Origin: Fontibacillus puldeungensis
Lineage (GTDB): Bacteria > Bacillota > Bacilli > Paenibacillales > Paenibacillaceae
Reading direction: 5' to 3'
Length of the DNA: 64,000 nt
Assembly (NCBI RefSeq): GCF_042678945.1
Contig: NZ_JBHTLM010000015.1
Location: 49,163 to 113,162, forward strand
Every line of letters begins with the position of its first letter. Positions within the stretch are counted from its first letter, which is position 1. The translations under genes and the position numbers were made by a program. This document shows positions 52,300-62,300 of this stretch, piece by piece. The notes under the pieces were generated by a model that was given only the letters and a program-made list of their open reading frames with translations, was not told the origin of the DNA and did no database searches.

Positions 52300-53250
52300 T
52301 CACCCCGCTGTCTTAATGCGCGGATCAACCACGCCGTATAGTATATCAGCCACTAGATTACCGATGACGAGCATGACGGATGTAAGCATGGTAATCCCCA
52401 TAATGACCGGATAGTCCAGCCCTGTTACCGCCGTAATCCCGAGCGAGCCCATCCCCGGCCAGGAAAATACCGATTCGGTAATAAAAGCACCGGCAATGAG
52501 GTCGGGAAGCGACATGCCGAGAATCGTGACAACCGGAAGCAGCACGTTGCGAAATACATGGCGCCACAGGATCGTATTTTTCGTAGATCCGTAAGCATAT
52601 TGAATTTGCACATAATCCTCTTCCAGCTCGCTGATGGTACTGGACCGTATGTAGCGCATGTACATCGATATATTAATGAAGCTAAGCACGATCACCGGAA
52701 GAATTCCGTGCTTCATGATGTCCCATGCGGAATTGATGCCAACGGTACGCATTCCCATGCTCGGCAGCCAGTGCATTTTGAAGGAAAACCAGAAAATCAG
52801 CAAAATTCCAAACCAAAACGCTGGAATGGAAATGCCAATATAGGAAAATAGGCTTAGAATCCGGTCTACTGCGCTATTTTTTCGCGAACCGGCATATAAG
52901 CTGAGCGGAATGGCAACAATCAGCGATAAGACCAGGGCCGAGCCCATCAAGCCGATGGTAGCCGGAATGCGTTCGGCAATTAGCGTCAGCACCGGACGAT
53001 GGTTTACGAGCGAATAGCCGAAATCGCCCATCAGTACATTTTTAAGCCAGATAAAATATTGCACGTATACCGGCTCGTTCAGCCCAAGGCTTTTCCTGAT
53101 CCGCTCCACATCTTCCGGGTCCATATTCGGCGTCACAAAGGAGAGCACCGGATCCCCAGGCGACAGCTTGATCAGGGCAAAGGAGACGATAGATATGAAA
53201 AAAAGCAGAGGAACGGCCTGCAGGACCCGCCGTAGGATGTAGCTGTTCAA
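52300..53250 (-). CDS. appB: Oligopeptide ABC transporter permease (AppB/OppB type)
   Basis: The protein has 316 residues from TTG 53250, chosen over the 53304 frame because GGGAGGGATACTTC precedes it and the family N-terminus (NSYILRRVLQAVPLLFFIS) is restored. Motifs: IRKSLGLNEPVYVQYFIWLKN, GDFGYSLVNHRPV, RSSTISELEEDYVQIQYAYG (EAA loop) and FSWPGMGSLG. Six membrane segments. Confidence 0.91.
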   Translation of the reverse strand: MNSYILRRVLQAVPLLFFISIVSFALIKLSPGDPVLSFVTPNMDPEDVERIRKSLGLNEPVYVQYFIWLKNVLMGDFGYSLVNHRPVLTLIAERIPATIGLMGSALVLSLIVAIPLSLYAGSRKNSAVDRILSLFSYIGISIPAFWFGILLIFWFSFKMHWLPSMGMRTVGINSAWDIMKHGILPVIVLSFINISMYMRYIRSSTISELEEDYVQIQYAYGSTKNTILWRHVFRNVLLPVVTILGMSLPDLIAGAFITESVFSWPGMGSLGITAVTGLDYPVIMGITMLTSVMLVIGNLVADILYGVVDPRIKTAG

Positions 53251-53269
53251 GAAGTATCCCTCCCAAATC

Positions 53270-53295
53270 AACGCCGGCCTGACACGGCCGGCGTT
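53270..53295 (-). promoter_or_regulatory. Intergenic stem-loop between the binding-protein and permease genes
   Basis: A 10-bp perfect stem AACGCCGGCC/GGCCGGCGTT with no T run. Such hairpins after a binding-protein gene commonly protect its mRNA or partly stop transcription so that the binding protein is made in excess. Confidence 0.65.
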
Positions 53296-53313
53296 TAGAA
53301 TCATATGTTACTA

Positions 53314-54927
53314 TTATTTTTTGTAAATTTTGGACAAATCCTCCAACATAACGACTGGTTTAGGAATAGCTTCCTTAATCCCGCCGTAACTGTTGTCAAT
53401 GGCTACAACCGCTTGCGTATAGGCGATCGGGTAAACCGTCATTTGTTTCGCCACCGTTTGCTGAATTTGTTTATACAAATCCGCTCTCTTCGTCTCGTCG
53501 ACTTCCACAGCTGCCTTATTCCACAATTCATCAAATTTCGGATCTTTGTAATGGGAATAGTTATAGGCTTCGTTACTCAAGAATAGGGACTTGTAGGCAT
53601 CCGGTTCAAAGCCCATGATGTACCCGCCGAAGTTAAGCTCGAAGTCCTTGTTGTTCATATCCAGCGTTTTGTTGCCATAGGCGGTTACGTCCATCGGCAG
53701 AAGTTCAACCTCAATGCCGGCATCCTTCAGCTTCTGCTGAACATATAGCGCTTGGCTTTCCTGCGCTTTATTCGAGTTGGCATACGCGAGGCGGATCTTC
53801 AGGTTGCTAACGCCCGCTTCACTAAGCAATTGCTTCGCTTTGTCCAGATTATAGTCGTATTTCTCCACATCTGCGGTTTGATACAGCGTGTCCGGCGTCA
53901 GGATCGAAGGAGCCGGTTCCGCAAATTCCGAAGAGGAATACGAGGCGGTGATCATTTCATTTTTATCAAGTGCATATGCGATCGCCTGACGAACCTTCAC
54001 ATCCTGCATCGAAGGGACATTCAAGTTGAACACCATGTATTGAAGTCTTCCTTCCGGATAAACCAGCAGGTTGAATTTTCCGGTATCTTTCAGTTTCTTG
54101 TAATCCTGCGTATCTACCATACGCATATTGATTTCACCGTTTTGCAGAGCGAGATTCGCAGCATTCGGATCCTTGGCAATTCGGTAGGTTACGGAATCCA
54201 AATGAGCCTTGCCGGCGAAATAATCGTCAAAACGATCCAACGTTACGTATTCGCCCGGACGGTATTCCTTGAATTTGAACGGACCCGAGCCGACCGGGTT
54301 GTTGTTTTTGGCGCTCTTTTCAATGTTGGCTTCACCCTTGAAGACATGCTCAGGAATCGGGGACAGTTGAACAAGTGCCCCGTCAAACGCTGCGGACACT
54401 TCCGGGAGAACGATGTTCACCGTCAAGTCGTCCACCTTGCTTACTTTAGCTGGCTTGCCATTAAAGACATAGTAGCTGCGGAACGGATTGTTTTGTTTTT
54501 CATCCAAAATGCTGTTAATCGAGAAGACCAGGTCGTCCGCCGTGATCGGTTGTCCATCATGCCATTTCAAGCCGCTGCGCAGTTTGATCGTATACGTCTT
54601 ATGGTCCGGCGATACTGTCTCGCTTTCGGCGAGAACAAATGTCTTCTTGCCATTATCAATGTTAAATAACGGCGCGTAAAGGGCCTGATTAATCGTCAAG
54701 GTCACTCGGTCCCCGGCATAAAGCGGGTTTAGCGCTTTGGGATCGTCTGACACCGCAATAATAAGGGAGCCCCCGTCTTTCGGCTGGCCGTTGTCTGCAG
54801 CAGGCGCAGAGCTTTTATTGGTAGAATCGGAGGAAGCTGCAGAATTGTTGCTGCTGCCTCCGCATGCGCTCAGTACCATAATGATAGATATGAGAAGCGC
54901 GAAAAGTGCAAAATACTTATGTTTCAT
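53314..54927 (-). CDS. appA: Oligopeptide-binding lipoprotein (SBP family 5)
   Basis: The protein has 537 residues. The signal peptide ends in the lipobox MVLSACGG. The mature protein carries family 5 features: GGSLIIAVSDDPKALNPLYA, LRSGLKWHDGQPITADDLVFS, NNPVGSGPFKFKEYRPGEY, VRQAIAYALDKNEMI and YPIAYTQ. It is anchored outside the membrane and feeds the AppBCDF transporter. GGGGGG lies before the ATG. First gene of the operon. Confidence 0.92.
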   Translation of the reverse strand: MKHKYFALFALLISIIMVLSACGGSSNNSAASSDSTNKSSAPAADNGQPKDGGSLIIAVSDDPKALNPLYAGDRVTLTINQALYAPLFNIDNGKKTFVLAESETVSPDHKTYTIKLRSGLKWHDGQPITADDLVFSINSILDEKQNNPFRSYYVFNGKPAKVSKVDDLTVNIVLPEVSAAFDGALVQLSPIPEHVFKGEANIEKSAKNNNPVGSGPFKFKEYRPGEYVTLDRFDDYFAGKAHLDSVTYRIAKDPNAANLALQNGEINMRMVDTQDYKKLKDTGKFNLLVYPEGRLQYMVFNLNVPSMQDVKVRQAIAYALDKNEMITASYSSSEFAEPAPSILTPDTLYQTADVEKYDYNLDKAKQLLSEAGVSNLKIRLAYANSNKAQESQALYVQQKLKDAGIEVELLPMDVTAYGNKTLDMNNKDFELNFGGYIMGFEPDAYKSLFLSNEAYNYSHYKDPKFDELWNKAAVEVDETKRADLYKQIQQTVAKQMTVYPIAYTQAVVAIDNSYGGIKEAIPKPVVMLEDLSKIYKK

Positions 54928-55068
54928 CGTGATATGTACCCCCCATATGGTTAGTGTAAGTCTTAGTATATCAAAGGGGACGGGAATTTCAATCCTTTTT
55001 TCTGACTTTTTCTATCGGGATTTACAACTTTCAAATGATTGCTATAGTTTAGCGTCTGTTAACGCCTA

Positions 55069-55590
55069 TTACAGGTTCATTCTTGACCTTAAGCTCGTGA
55101 TGTGAGCGACATGGTGGTTCCCATGCCAAGCGTAAATGCCGAGGTTGTAGCCCAGGCTAGTCGTTGCACCTGACTCGGGATGATAGAACGTTCTCTGGTA
55201 ATCCGCTTCACTTAAGGATCTCAGCAAAATCGCCCATCGTTGATGCAGCGCCTCGAGCAAGGCAAGTGAAACTTGAATCTCCGACTTCGAATCCGCCAGC
55301 TCCGCCCACCGATCCTCAAAATAAGGCCGAATCGTCGGCGTTTCTTCGGTAAGCGCCAGCTTAAACCTCGTATAGCTGTTAATATGGCTATCGGCGATAT
55401 GGTGAACAACCTGCCGGAGCGTCCATCCTCCCTCCCGATAGGGAAGATTCAGCTGATCCCCGCTAAGTCCAGCTACCGCTTCCTTCAGCTTAGCCGGTAG
55501 CGTTTCGATTTCCCGAATCCATTGCTCCCGCTGAGCCGCGGTAATTTCGCCCGCAAATTCAAACTTGCCGATCGGATACCTTAAGTCCAT
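55069..55590 (-). CDS. bstA: Bacillithiol transferase (BstA/YfiT, DinB superfamily)
   Basis: The protein has 173 residues from ATG 55590 with AAGGAGGGACAACCACAT upstream (the frame extends to 55623). Characteristic features are DLRYPIGKF, YREGGWTLRQVVHHIADSHINSY (first metal His) and YNLGIYAWHGNHHVAHI (two further His). This is the three-histidine Zn/Ni site of YfiT-type bacillithiol S-transferases. It would join bacillithiol to electrophiles for detoxification. Confidence 0.88.
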   Translation of the reverse strand: MDLRYPIGKFEFAGEITAAQREQWIREIETLPAKLKEAVAGLSGDQLNLPYREGGWTLRQVVHHIADSHINSYTRFKLALTEETPTIRPYFEDRWAELADSKSEIQVSLALLEALHQRWAILLRSLSEADYQRTFYHPESGATTSLGYNLGIYAWHGNHHVAHITSLRSRMNL

Positions 55591-55679
55591 ATGTGGTTGT
55601 CCCTCCTTTACCGTTTGATCCATATTACTCCATCCTGTAGTCTCTGTCGAACCAAATTTTGGGGGAATGACTGAAAGAA

Positions 55680-55920
55680 ATTAGTGCTTGATATTTCTGC
55701 AAGATTTTAGTGCGAGACTTTAGCTCATTAGCGCAAGGCTTTAGTGCTCATTAGCGCAAGACTTTAGTTCAAATTAGCGCAAGACATAAGTGCTTACTGT
55801 AGACTTCGCTGTAAAACATGAGCACTAGACTTTACTTTTAGACACGACGAATAGACCTCTGGACTTGGCAGTAGACTTCGCTACTAGACTTGGCGATAGA
55901 CTTGCCAGTATGACATGCTA
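55680..55920. repeat. Degenerate short tandem repeats (TTAGCGCAAGACTTTAGT and TAGACTT types)
   Basis: A non-coding run of about five ATTAGCGCAAGACTTTAGT-like units passes into about seven TAGACTTNGC-like units (TAGACTTCGCT, TAGACTTGGCG, TAGACTTGCCA, CTAGACTTTAC). Units are 12-22 nt and diverged. No ORF. Confidence 0.7.
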
Positions 55921-55947
55921 CTGGGCTAGTCAATTCATGCGTATCGG

Positions 55948-56136
55948 CTAACGAACTCATTAAGCGCTATTTGGGGCATATTCGTGTTTTGAGAATTCTA
56001 ACGAACTCCAGTAACGCTATTTGCCACTTTTCACAGCATTTCCACCAATTTTTTGCCAAATAAGGACGCTAGGGTTCGTTAGATTCCAAATAGCGCGATT
56101 TTCCCGGAATTAAGCACTATTCAGTTCGTTAGAGCT
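55948..56136. repeat. Intergenic repeat family B, copy 1
   Basis: A 189-nt unit bounded by CTAACGAACTCATTAAGCGC and the inverted GTTCGTTAGAGCT end. Internal TAACGAACTCC and GGTTCGTTAGA blocks make it a nested inverted repeat. Its near-identical second copy is at 56230-56417. Confidence 0.85.
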
Positions 56137-56177
56137 AAGAAGAGGGGACGCCTGTGGAGACAAATGTACAAACAACG

Positions 56178-56417
56178 GCTAACGAATCCATTAAGCACTT
56201 CTTGGGGCATATTTGTGTTTGGAGCATTGTAACGAACTCATTAAGCACTATTTGGGACATATTCGTGTTTTGAGAATTCTAACGAACTCCAGTAACGCTA
56301 TTTGCCACTTTTCACAGCATTTCCACCGATTTTGTGCCAAATAAGGATGCTGGGGTTCGTTAGATTCCAAATAACGCGATTTTCCCGGAATTAAGCGCTA
56401 TTCAGTTCGTTAGAGCT
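56178..56417. repeat. Intergenic repeat family B, partial copy plus full copy 2
   Basis: 56178-56228 is a truncated first unit (CTAACGAATCCATTAAGCAC…). 56230-56417 repeats 55948-56136 with about eight base changes over 188 nt. Same orientation, so these are direct repeats. No ORF is present. Confidence 0.85.
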
Positions 56418-56569
56418 GGAAGGGGCGCATTGTGCAGCACAAAACTATACAATAGGGGGGGACTATTCGACCTTATTAGAGCAAAATAACCCATTCAGGC
56501 AAAAACAAAGAAAATCACATTTTTGTAAGTGTAAAAGAGTGTTATTTTTCAAAATTGGACATCAGAAAA

Positions 56570-56815
56570 CCACAGAGGATTTCCCCCTGTGGTCATACCG
56601 ATCACAAGCGACACCATCCTCTCTCATAACGCTTACGAGGTTAGCTGCCGGATTCGGGCGGTGAGAGTCGCCCTACCTTAGCGGTACTAGTCACTTTTCG
56701 TCCCAGTGCACCACCAAGGATTCACCCCTGACTGTACGCCGGCACTCACACGGCCGCAGTCGTTGGTTCCCCCGTTTTCCTTTCGGAAACTCAGCGAATC
56801 AGAATGTCTCATTAA
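56570..56815 (-). promoter_or_regulatory. ydaO/yuaA-type c-di-AMP riboswitch with no gene behind it
   Basis: Minus strand contains the conserved aptamer blocks in order: CTGAGTTTCCGAAAGG, CGGGGGAACCAACG, AGGGGTGAATCC, ACTCTCACCGCCCGAATCC, GGCAGCTAACCTCGTAAGCG. A terminator-like CCACAGRGGAT hairpin (about 56570-56595) follows. Normally such a switch controls a wall hydrolase or a potassium/osmolyte gene, but downstream on this strand there is only non-coding repeat DNA for about 950 nt before bstA. Confidence 0.88.
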
Positions 56816-56896
56816 TTCCACCGCTAATAATGTTTTCATGCGATGAAAAACTCGTTTCTCTTCAAAAAGCTCTTACTAAACGCATACCATACTTGC

Positions 56897-57700
56897 TTAA
56901 ATATCGCTCACCGGTGTCATCCCATGCAGCCAGTTCAGCTCGCTGTCCTCCATAAACCGGGCAGGCCAGCTGAGATCATCGATTTTCCAATCCGTAAATT
57001 GTTTTAGCGATTGATAGAATTGTTCGATATGATCTTCTGAAGGATCCTCAAGCACCCGGTCGATCAGCTCCATGAAACGCTCCGGCTTCTTCGGAGTTCG
57101 ATCCAGCACCTTCAAGAACCATTTATGATAAGGGTACAAAATTTCATTGTAAGCCAGAATCATCCGCCCACCGAATAGGACCAGTTGATTGACCGAATGC
57201 TGCAGCAGATAGCGGTTTTCATGCTTTTTCGCCTCCGTGCAGTACCATCTCCAGGCTTCAAGCTGCCCAAAAAAGCGCGTTAAATTGTCCTGCTTGCGTT
57301 CAGCAGGGTAACGGACGATTCGGGCGATCAGTTCATCCAGATGGTCGATCCTGGAGAAGGCGATGATCGCTCCCTCGAAGGCAAAACGCGCCGGCTCGCT
57401 CCCGATTTCCGCCACCTTTTCCATAAAGGAATAGGAAATGTATTTTCCGTCGACATAGCCAGATTCATAATTCGTCGATTCGTTCTCCCAATAGTGAATG
57501 TCCCCGGTACTCAGCCGCTGGGCATAATCCTCCTCCGATACGACGATCATAATATCCACGTCCGAGGACGGCTTGGCAAACCCGTGAGCGATAGAGCCCG
57601 AGATGAGCAGAGCCAGTACATCTTCCCGCTGGCTGAGCTTAGCTGTAAGTTTTTCTATGGATTCCGCATGATGTGTAAAAATAATAAACATCTCCTTCAA
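56897..57700 (-). CDS. Nucleotidyltransferase-domain protein
   Basis: The protein has 267 residues. The Pol-beta-type nucleotidyltransferase motif is LLISGSIAHGFAKPSSDVDIMIVVSEE (GS-x10-DxD). The rest is helical (ITEAKKHENRYLLQHSVNQL-like HENRYLLQHSVNQLVLFGG), as in DUF4037/aminoglycoside-nucleotidyltransferase relatives. The start is uncertain: TTG 57700 lies in front of AAGGAG, and the later ATG immediately follows it with no spacer. Substrate unknown. Confidence 0.7.
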   Translation of the reverse strand: MKEMFIIFTHHAESIEKLTAKLSQREDVLALLISGSIAHGFAKPSSDVDIMIVVSEEDYAQRLSTGDIHYWENESTNYESGYVDGKYISYSFMEKVAEIGSEPARFAFEGAIIAFSRIDHLDELIARIVRYPAERKQDNLTRFFGQLEAWRWYCTEAKKHENRYLLQHSVNQLVLFGGRMILAYNEILYPYHKWFLKVLDRTPKKPERFMELIDRVLEDPSEDHIEQFYQSLKQFTDWKIDDLSWPARFMEDSELNWLHGMTPVSDI

Positions 57701-57731
57701 GTCGCGCTATAGCTATATAAGTTTGAAATGA

Positions 57732-58082
57732 TTAGGCATGCACCCGGTCATTCCGCGTATTTGGCGTGGAAGTCACGATAAATTCCAGGTCTTCGGCCGA
57801 CTTGTTAAACACCTGATGTGGCTTGGTCGGCAAAACCTCGATCCCTTCATGAGGGGTCACCGTATATTCGGTCCCTTCGATTTCTATGGTCATTTGCCCG
57901 GACAACACGAAAAAAAACTGGCTGGATTTCTCATGATAGTGCCTCGCTTCATAGGTTCCCGGGAGCATCCGCTCGTGAATAATGCTTCGTTCCTCCCTGT
58001 CTACAAGCCGCCAACCGTCGCAATTTTGTCCCCAAACATAATGCTCCGCATTAATTTTACTCATTACTTTGTTGTTCTCCAT
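57732..58082 (-). CDS. Cupin-domain protein
   Basis: The protein has 116 residues: ERSIIHERMLPGTYEARHYHEKSSQFFFVLSG (cupin motif 1, metal His) and GIEVLPTKPHQVFN (motif 2). A small metal-binding cupin of unknown substrate. The first 26 nt overlap the end of the DUF4269 gene, suggesting coupled translation. GGAAGG precedes ATG 58082. Confidence 0.85.
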   Translation of the reverse strand: MENNKVMSKINAEHYVWGQNCDGWRLVDREERSIIHERMLPGTYEARHYHEKSSQFFFVLSGQMTIEIEGTEYTVTPHEGIEVLPTKPHQVFNKSAEDLEFIVTSTPNTRNDRVHA

Positions 58083-58650
58083 GCAATCCTTCCTTTGCTA
58101 AAAAATTGTTTAGCCTCTCATCTTCCCATTCTGCCATCTCCAGCAGTGCAGCGTACGGATCTCCGTCAAGTCCCAGCCAATCCGCAAATGCCGGTTCCGT
58201 CTTTCGTCCTTGTTGCTTTCGTTTTCGGATTTCCTGCTTAGCTTTAGGTCCCGCGAACTGTAAAATTCGGTACTCGATGACCATATGCTTATACGCATTT
58301 TGCTCGATGACCGGTACAGGCTGGCCAAAAAGCTCAAAAAGAAAGCCTTTATACGAAAAGTTCACTACGATTTGCAATACGTTACTTACCATTTTCCTCT
58401 TGCATGTAAAATCGGGATTTTTGCCATAATGCTGCACCACATCCCGTTCAAACGCCACAGAATCATAAACCTCGCAAATGATATCCAGGTCGCTACCCGG
58501 AACATCGATATCAAGGGGGAACGTTCCCGCCAAGACAGGGTAATACGGAGCGAGCGCCTCGAGGATTCCTAATTCTATCATCACGCAATAGGCTCTCTTT
58601 TGGCGTTCATTTCCTTCTCTTAAATAGGCTATTTCCTGAAAATCCGGCAT
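58057..58650 (-). CDS. DUF4269 protein
   Basis: The protein has 197 residues from ATG 58650, matching the family N-terminus FQEIAYLREGNERQKRAY. The frame is open to 58689, where AAGGAG abuts an ATG with no spacer. Conserved parts: GILEALAPYYPVLAGTFPLDIDVPGSDLDIICE and LFELFGQPVPVIEQNAYKHM. The GSDLDI run is nucleotidyltransferase-like. Function unknown. Confidence 0.8.
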   Translation of the reverse strand: MPDFQEIAYLREGNERQKRAYCVMIELGILEALAPYYPVLAGTFPLDIDVPGSDLDIICEVYDSVAFERDVVQHYGKNPDFTCKRKMVSNVLQIVVNFSYKGFLFELFGQPVPVIEQNAYKHMVIEYRILQFAGPKAKQEIRKRKQQGRKTEPAFADWLGLDGDPYAALLEMAEWEDERLNNFLAKEGLHGEQQSNE

Positions 58651-58693
58651 TTCTTCATTCCATTCTTCGAACTGTATTTGGAAAACCATCTCC

Positions 58694-59017
58694 TTAGCTC
58701 CCGTTCACGTCGTTATCCGCCTTTTCAAAACACAGGTTGACGGTTCGGCCGCGGGATCGGGTCCGATGCAGCACATTAGCTTTTACCGTATAAATATCCC
58801 CTGGCAACAAGGATACCGTTCTATCTTCGAAATCGATGAGCAATTCTCCTTCTAGTACGAGAAAAAGCTCGTCGCAAAACTCATGCTTGTGCCAATGGAA
58901 TTCACCGTCAATGACAGCCGCCCGCACCACATGATCATTCACTTCTCCAACTACGAAGTTTGTGTATTGCTGAATGTCTTTTATCGCCTCGAAGATATTT
59001 AATTTTTCAGCTTTCAT
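58694..59017 (-). CDS. Cupin-domain protein
   Basis: The protein has 107 residues from ATG 59017 (AGAGGTG upstream). Cupin motifs are EFHWHKHEFCDELFLVLEGELLIDF and GDIYTVKANVLHRTRSRGRTVNL. It is likely a small metal-binding protein; substrate unknown. It heads the cluster running down to the nucleotidyltransferase gene. Confidence 0.84.
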   Translation of the reverse strand: MKAEKLNIFEAIKDIQQYTNFVVGEVNDHVVRAAVIDGEFHWHKHEFCDELFLVLEGELLIDFEDRTVSLLPGDIYTVKANVLHRTRSRGRTVNLCFEKADNDVNGS

Positions 59018-59257
59018 GCACGGCACCTCTTTCCAGGGAAAATCGCTTCCATTATACCATTTTATGCCACAATGACCACAATCCTAGAACACAAAAACGT
59101 AAGAGGCTTTAAACCCATATATTAAAATAATTACTATAAATATCAAAATATTTTATTTTAATAAAACTTTACATAAATATAGATATTTTATTTTTTTGGT
59201 GGTAGAATCTTCTTAAATTTTTTCCTATTTTTTCAAGGAATAGTTGAAAGGAGTTGA
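59018..59257 (+). promoter_or_regulatory. A/T-rich upstream region of the subtilase operon
   Basis: A 240-nt non-coding stretch, strongly A/T-rich from about 59110 to 59240 (runs such as ATATTTTATTTTAATAAAAC). It presumably contains the promoter of the leader ORF and protease; I could not pick a unique -35/-10 pair. Confidence 0.4.
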
Positions 59258-59368
59258 ATGATAGAGAAGCAGGGGAGCTATGAAGGGAAGGTGTTTACGT
59301 CTTTTCTTCGTGTAGAAAATAGCGCATCGATTAAAAAAAGTTATCTAGTGGAGGAGATGTTTTCTTGA
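59258..59368 (+). CDS. 36-codon leader ORF translationally coupled to the subtilase
   Basis: ATG 59258 has AAAGGAGTTGA directly before it, the best ribosome site in the region. The 36 codons (MIEKQGSYEGKVFTSFLRVE and 16 more) end in TGA 59366-59368, overlapping the TTG start of the protease by two bases (TTGA). The peptide has no known family. It may be a leader that couples translation or responds to a regulatory protein. Its codons are used normally, but the ORF is short, so it may also be only a translation-capable leader. Confidence 0.5.
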   Translation: MIEKQGSYEGKVFTSFLRVENSASIKKSYLVEEMFS

Positions 59369-62300
59369 GAGGTAGTAGATTCTTATCCCGTAAATTGCCT
59401 GTCATTACGCTTACCGTAGGCCTGATTGTCGGGGCCTTTCCTGGAGTAAGCACCGCGTCCAGTCCTACACCGTTTGAGTCGTCGAAACAACGTGCGCTAT
59501 TGCCAGCAGATTCAACTTCCGGCACTTATATTTCACCCAAAATCAACACCCAATCGAGCCGCTCCGTTCGGGTTATCGTTCAATTAGACGGACAGCCCGC
59601 TGCCGTAGGCAAATACGCTGCCAAAATGGGCATTCGCTCATTAGCCGCTACAGCTACGGAATCGGCGGTTAATAGCGAGCAAAAGGAAGTCCTCGATCAG
59701 GCTGAAGACAAAGGCATCGATCTTGATGTCAATTACAAGTACAACACCGTCATCAACGGTTTTGAAGTAACGATCCCGGCGGATGAAATTCCGGAGCTTG
59801 CAGAGATTCCTGGCGTCAAATCGATTCAGGAAAACAGCACCTGGTATCCGATTCCGCTGGAAACGACCCCGCTTGATTCCGATCCATCGTTCGACATTAA
59901 TCCGATAAAGCAGATCGGAGCAGATCAGGCTTGGGCCAAAGGCCTAACCGGAAAAGGCATGAAGGTTGGCGTCATCGATACCGGCGTGGATTACACTCAC
60001 CCGGATATCGCCCCGGCTTATAAAGGGGGATGGGATTCGATTTACAATGACAATGATCCGTATGAGGAACCGCCGATTCCTAAGGATAAAGATCCCAAAG
60101 GAACTGGCTACGAAGGAACCTCTCACGGCACCCACGTCGCCGGGACGATTGTCGGCCAGGCCGGAAATACGAAAAGCGATATCGTGCAAAAAGGGATTGC
60201 GTATAACGCAGAACTATATGCGTATAAGGTGCTTGGACGTTCGGCTTTAGAACCATTAAAAACCAACGGTTCCTCCGCTCAAGTGATCGACGGCATTGAG
60301 CGGGCCGTCAAGGATGGCATGGACGTGATCAACCTGTCGCTTGGGTCTGATTCCGAAAAAGACGTCAATTCCCCGGATTCCATTGCGATTAATAACGCCG
60401 TGTTGTCAGGAGTCGTGGCTGTCATTGCCAACGGAAACAATGGCGAAGCTGGTTACTACTCGATGGGTACGCCGGCTTCATCACAGCTGGCTATTTCCGT
60501 AGGTGCGGTGGATTCCGATAGCCTGCATGTTTCCGGAAATCTGAAACCTGAGCTTATTGCTCCAACTCTGGATACAGCAACCAGCGCGACTTACGCAACA
60601 TACGGCTTCAACGTTATGGCTTGGAGGTCAGGAACTAACCCAGCAATTGATTTTCCAAGTTCACTAATTGGAACAGAGCCGCTGGAAGTCGAGTACGTCG
60701 ACCTAGGTGCTGGGTCCGATTATATTAACAAAAGTGTAGCCGGCAAAGCGGTTTTGGTATCTCGCGGTACGCTCGCCTTTGTGGATAAGATCGCCATTGC
60801 CAAAGAATACGGCGCTAAAGCGATCATTATTTTTAACGGTCAAGCCAATGGGGAAAATGCCGATTTGAGCAATTCAATTCCAGGGAAAAATGATTATATC
60901 GGCCACAACCTGGGAGACAGCTTGGATTATATTCCGACGTTTGACCTTCGCGGTGTTGATGGACGGTCTCTAGCTAGAGCAGTGTTAGAAAACCCTAATC
61001 TTAAGCTTAAGTTTACCTTCGGCAATGAATATTCATCGGAAACGATTCCTGGAGATCATATAGCTTACTTCAGCTCACTAGGGCCAAATGGTGATACAAA
61101 TTTAAGCATTAAACCAGATATTGTTGCCCCAGGCGTCAACGTGATGTCCAGCTATCCGGCTTACGGCAAGCTGGTAGAAGGGGCCTCTTATGACAAGGCA
61201 TATGCCCGCAGTAGCGGTACAAGTATGGCGACGCCGCATGTCGCCGCACTTGCGCTTCTTCTAAAGGAAAAGCACCCAAGCTGGACACCTTTTGATATTC
61301 GTGCAGCGCTCGCCAATACATCTCAAGTTCTAGTCGATGAGAAGGGCTCCCTTTATGATGTTTATCAGCAAGGATCCGGACGTGTGAACGTAGCCGAAGC
61401 TATGAATACTCCGGCAGTACTGCAAGCTTTGGAGCCAATTACGATACTTGATCCGAAATACAACCCCAAAAATGTAATTAACTATAACTCATCCGCAGGC
61501 TTCGGCGTTGTAGCTCCAGGAGCCAACATAATTAAAACGTTGCAGCTTAAAAACACTTCAAATCAGGATATCAGCTATAATGCGACGGTCGAATGGCATA
61601 GTGAAAATAAGGGCATAGGGGCTACATTGGATAAAACTACAGTTGCTTCGGAAGCCGGCAAGGTTTCAACTTTCCAGTTGATCTTGAATGTGAATAAAGA
61701 CACCCCCGAAGGCTGGTATGAAGGGCACGTGAACTTGACAAGTAAAGGACTGCCGACCCTCCACTTACCATTTTCTGTTTATGTAGGCAAGGAGCTACCT
61801 GACAGTGGGTTAGGTATTCAAGAAGTTAAGTTGACAAATACTGTAATATACCCTAGGCGTAATACGCAAAATTCAACTGATCTTATTTTTAAGTTAACAG
61901 CGAACGATACGAACTATTATGCTGTTTGGGTTTATGACATTAAGGATCAACTTCTTGGTATGTTAGCAATGGGTTTGACTGAAACTGAGGAAAAACGCTT
62001 CGAGCCAGGAGTTTATATTGAACGAGGAATCAGCAATGCGTATCACCCGATTGATCCTGAAACTCAAGAACTTATTACTGATGCTCAAGGTAACACTGTA
62101 ACACGCTATCTTGAGGACGGCATTTACAAAATTGAGGTTGCTGCTCCAAAGCTTACAGAAACCGGGGATTATGTTATGAGATATTCAGCCGTAACCTCCT
62201 ACCGCATCGATAACTCCACCGAAGGTGGAGGCAGTAATGGCGGCGACACCGGCGGAGGCACTGGTGGTGGTACCGGAGGAGGCAGTGGTGGCGGAAGCCC

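Noticed and set aside
53752..54669. 305-codon plus-strand frame opposite the oligopeptide-binding gene
   Set aside because: Shadow of appA; no ribosome site and no recognisable domain.
55680..56417. CRISPR-like repeats
   Set aside because: Units are long, diverged or directly duplicated; no constant repeat with unique equal-length spacers and no cas gene.
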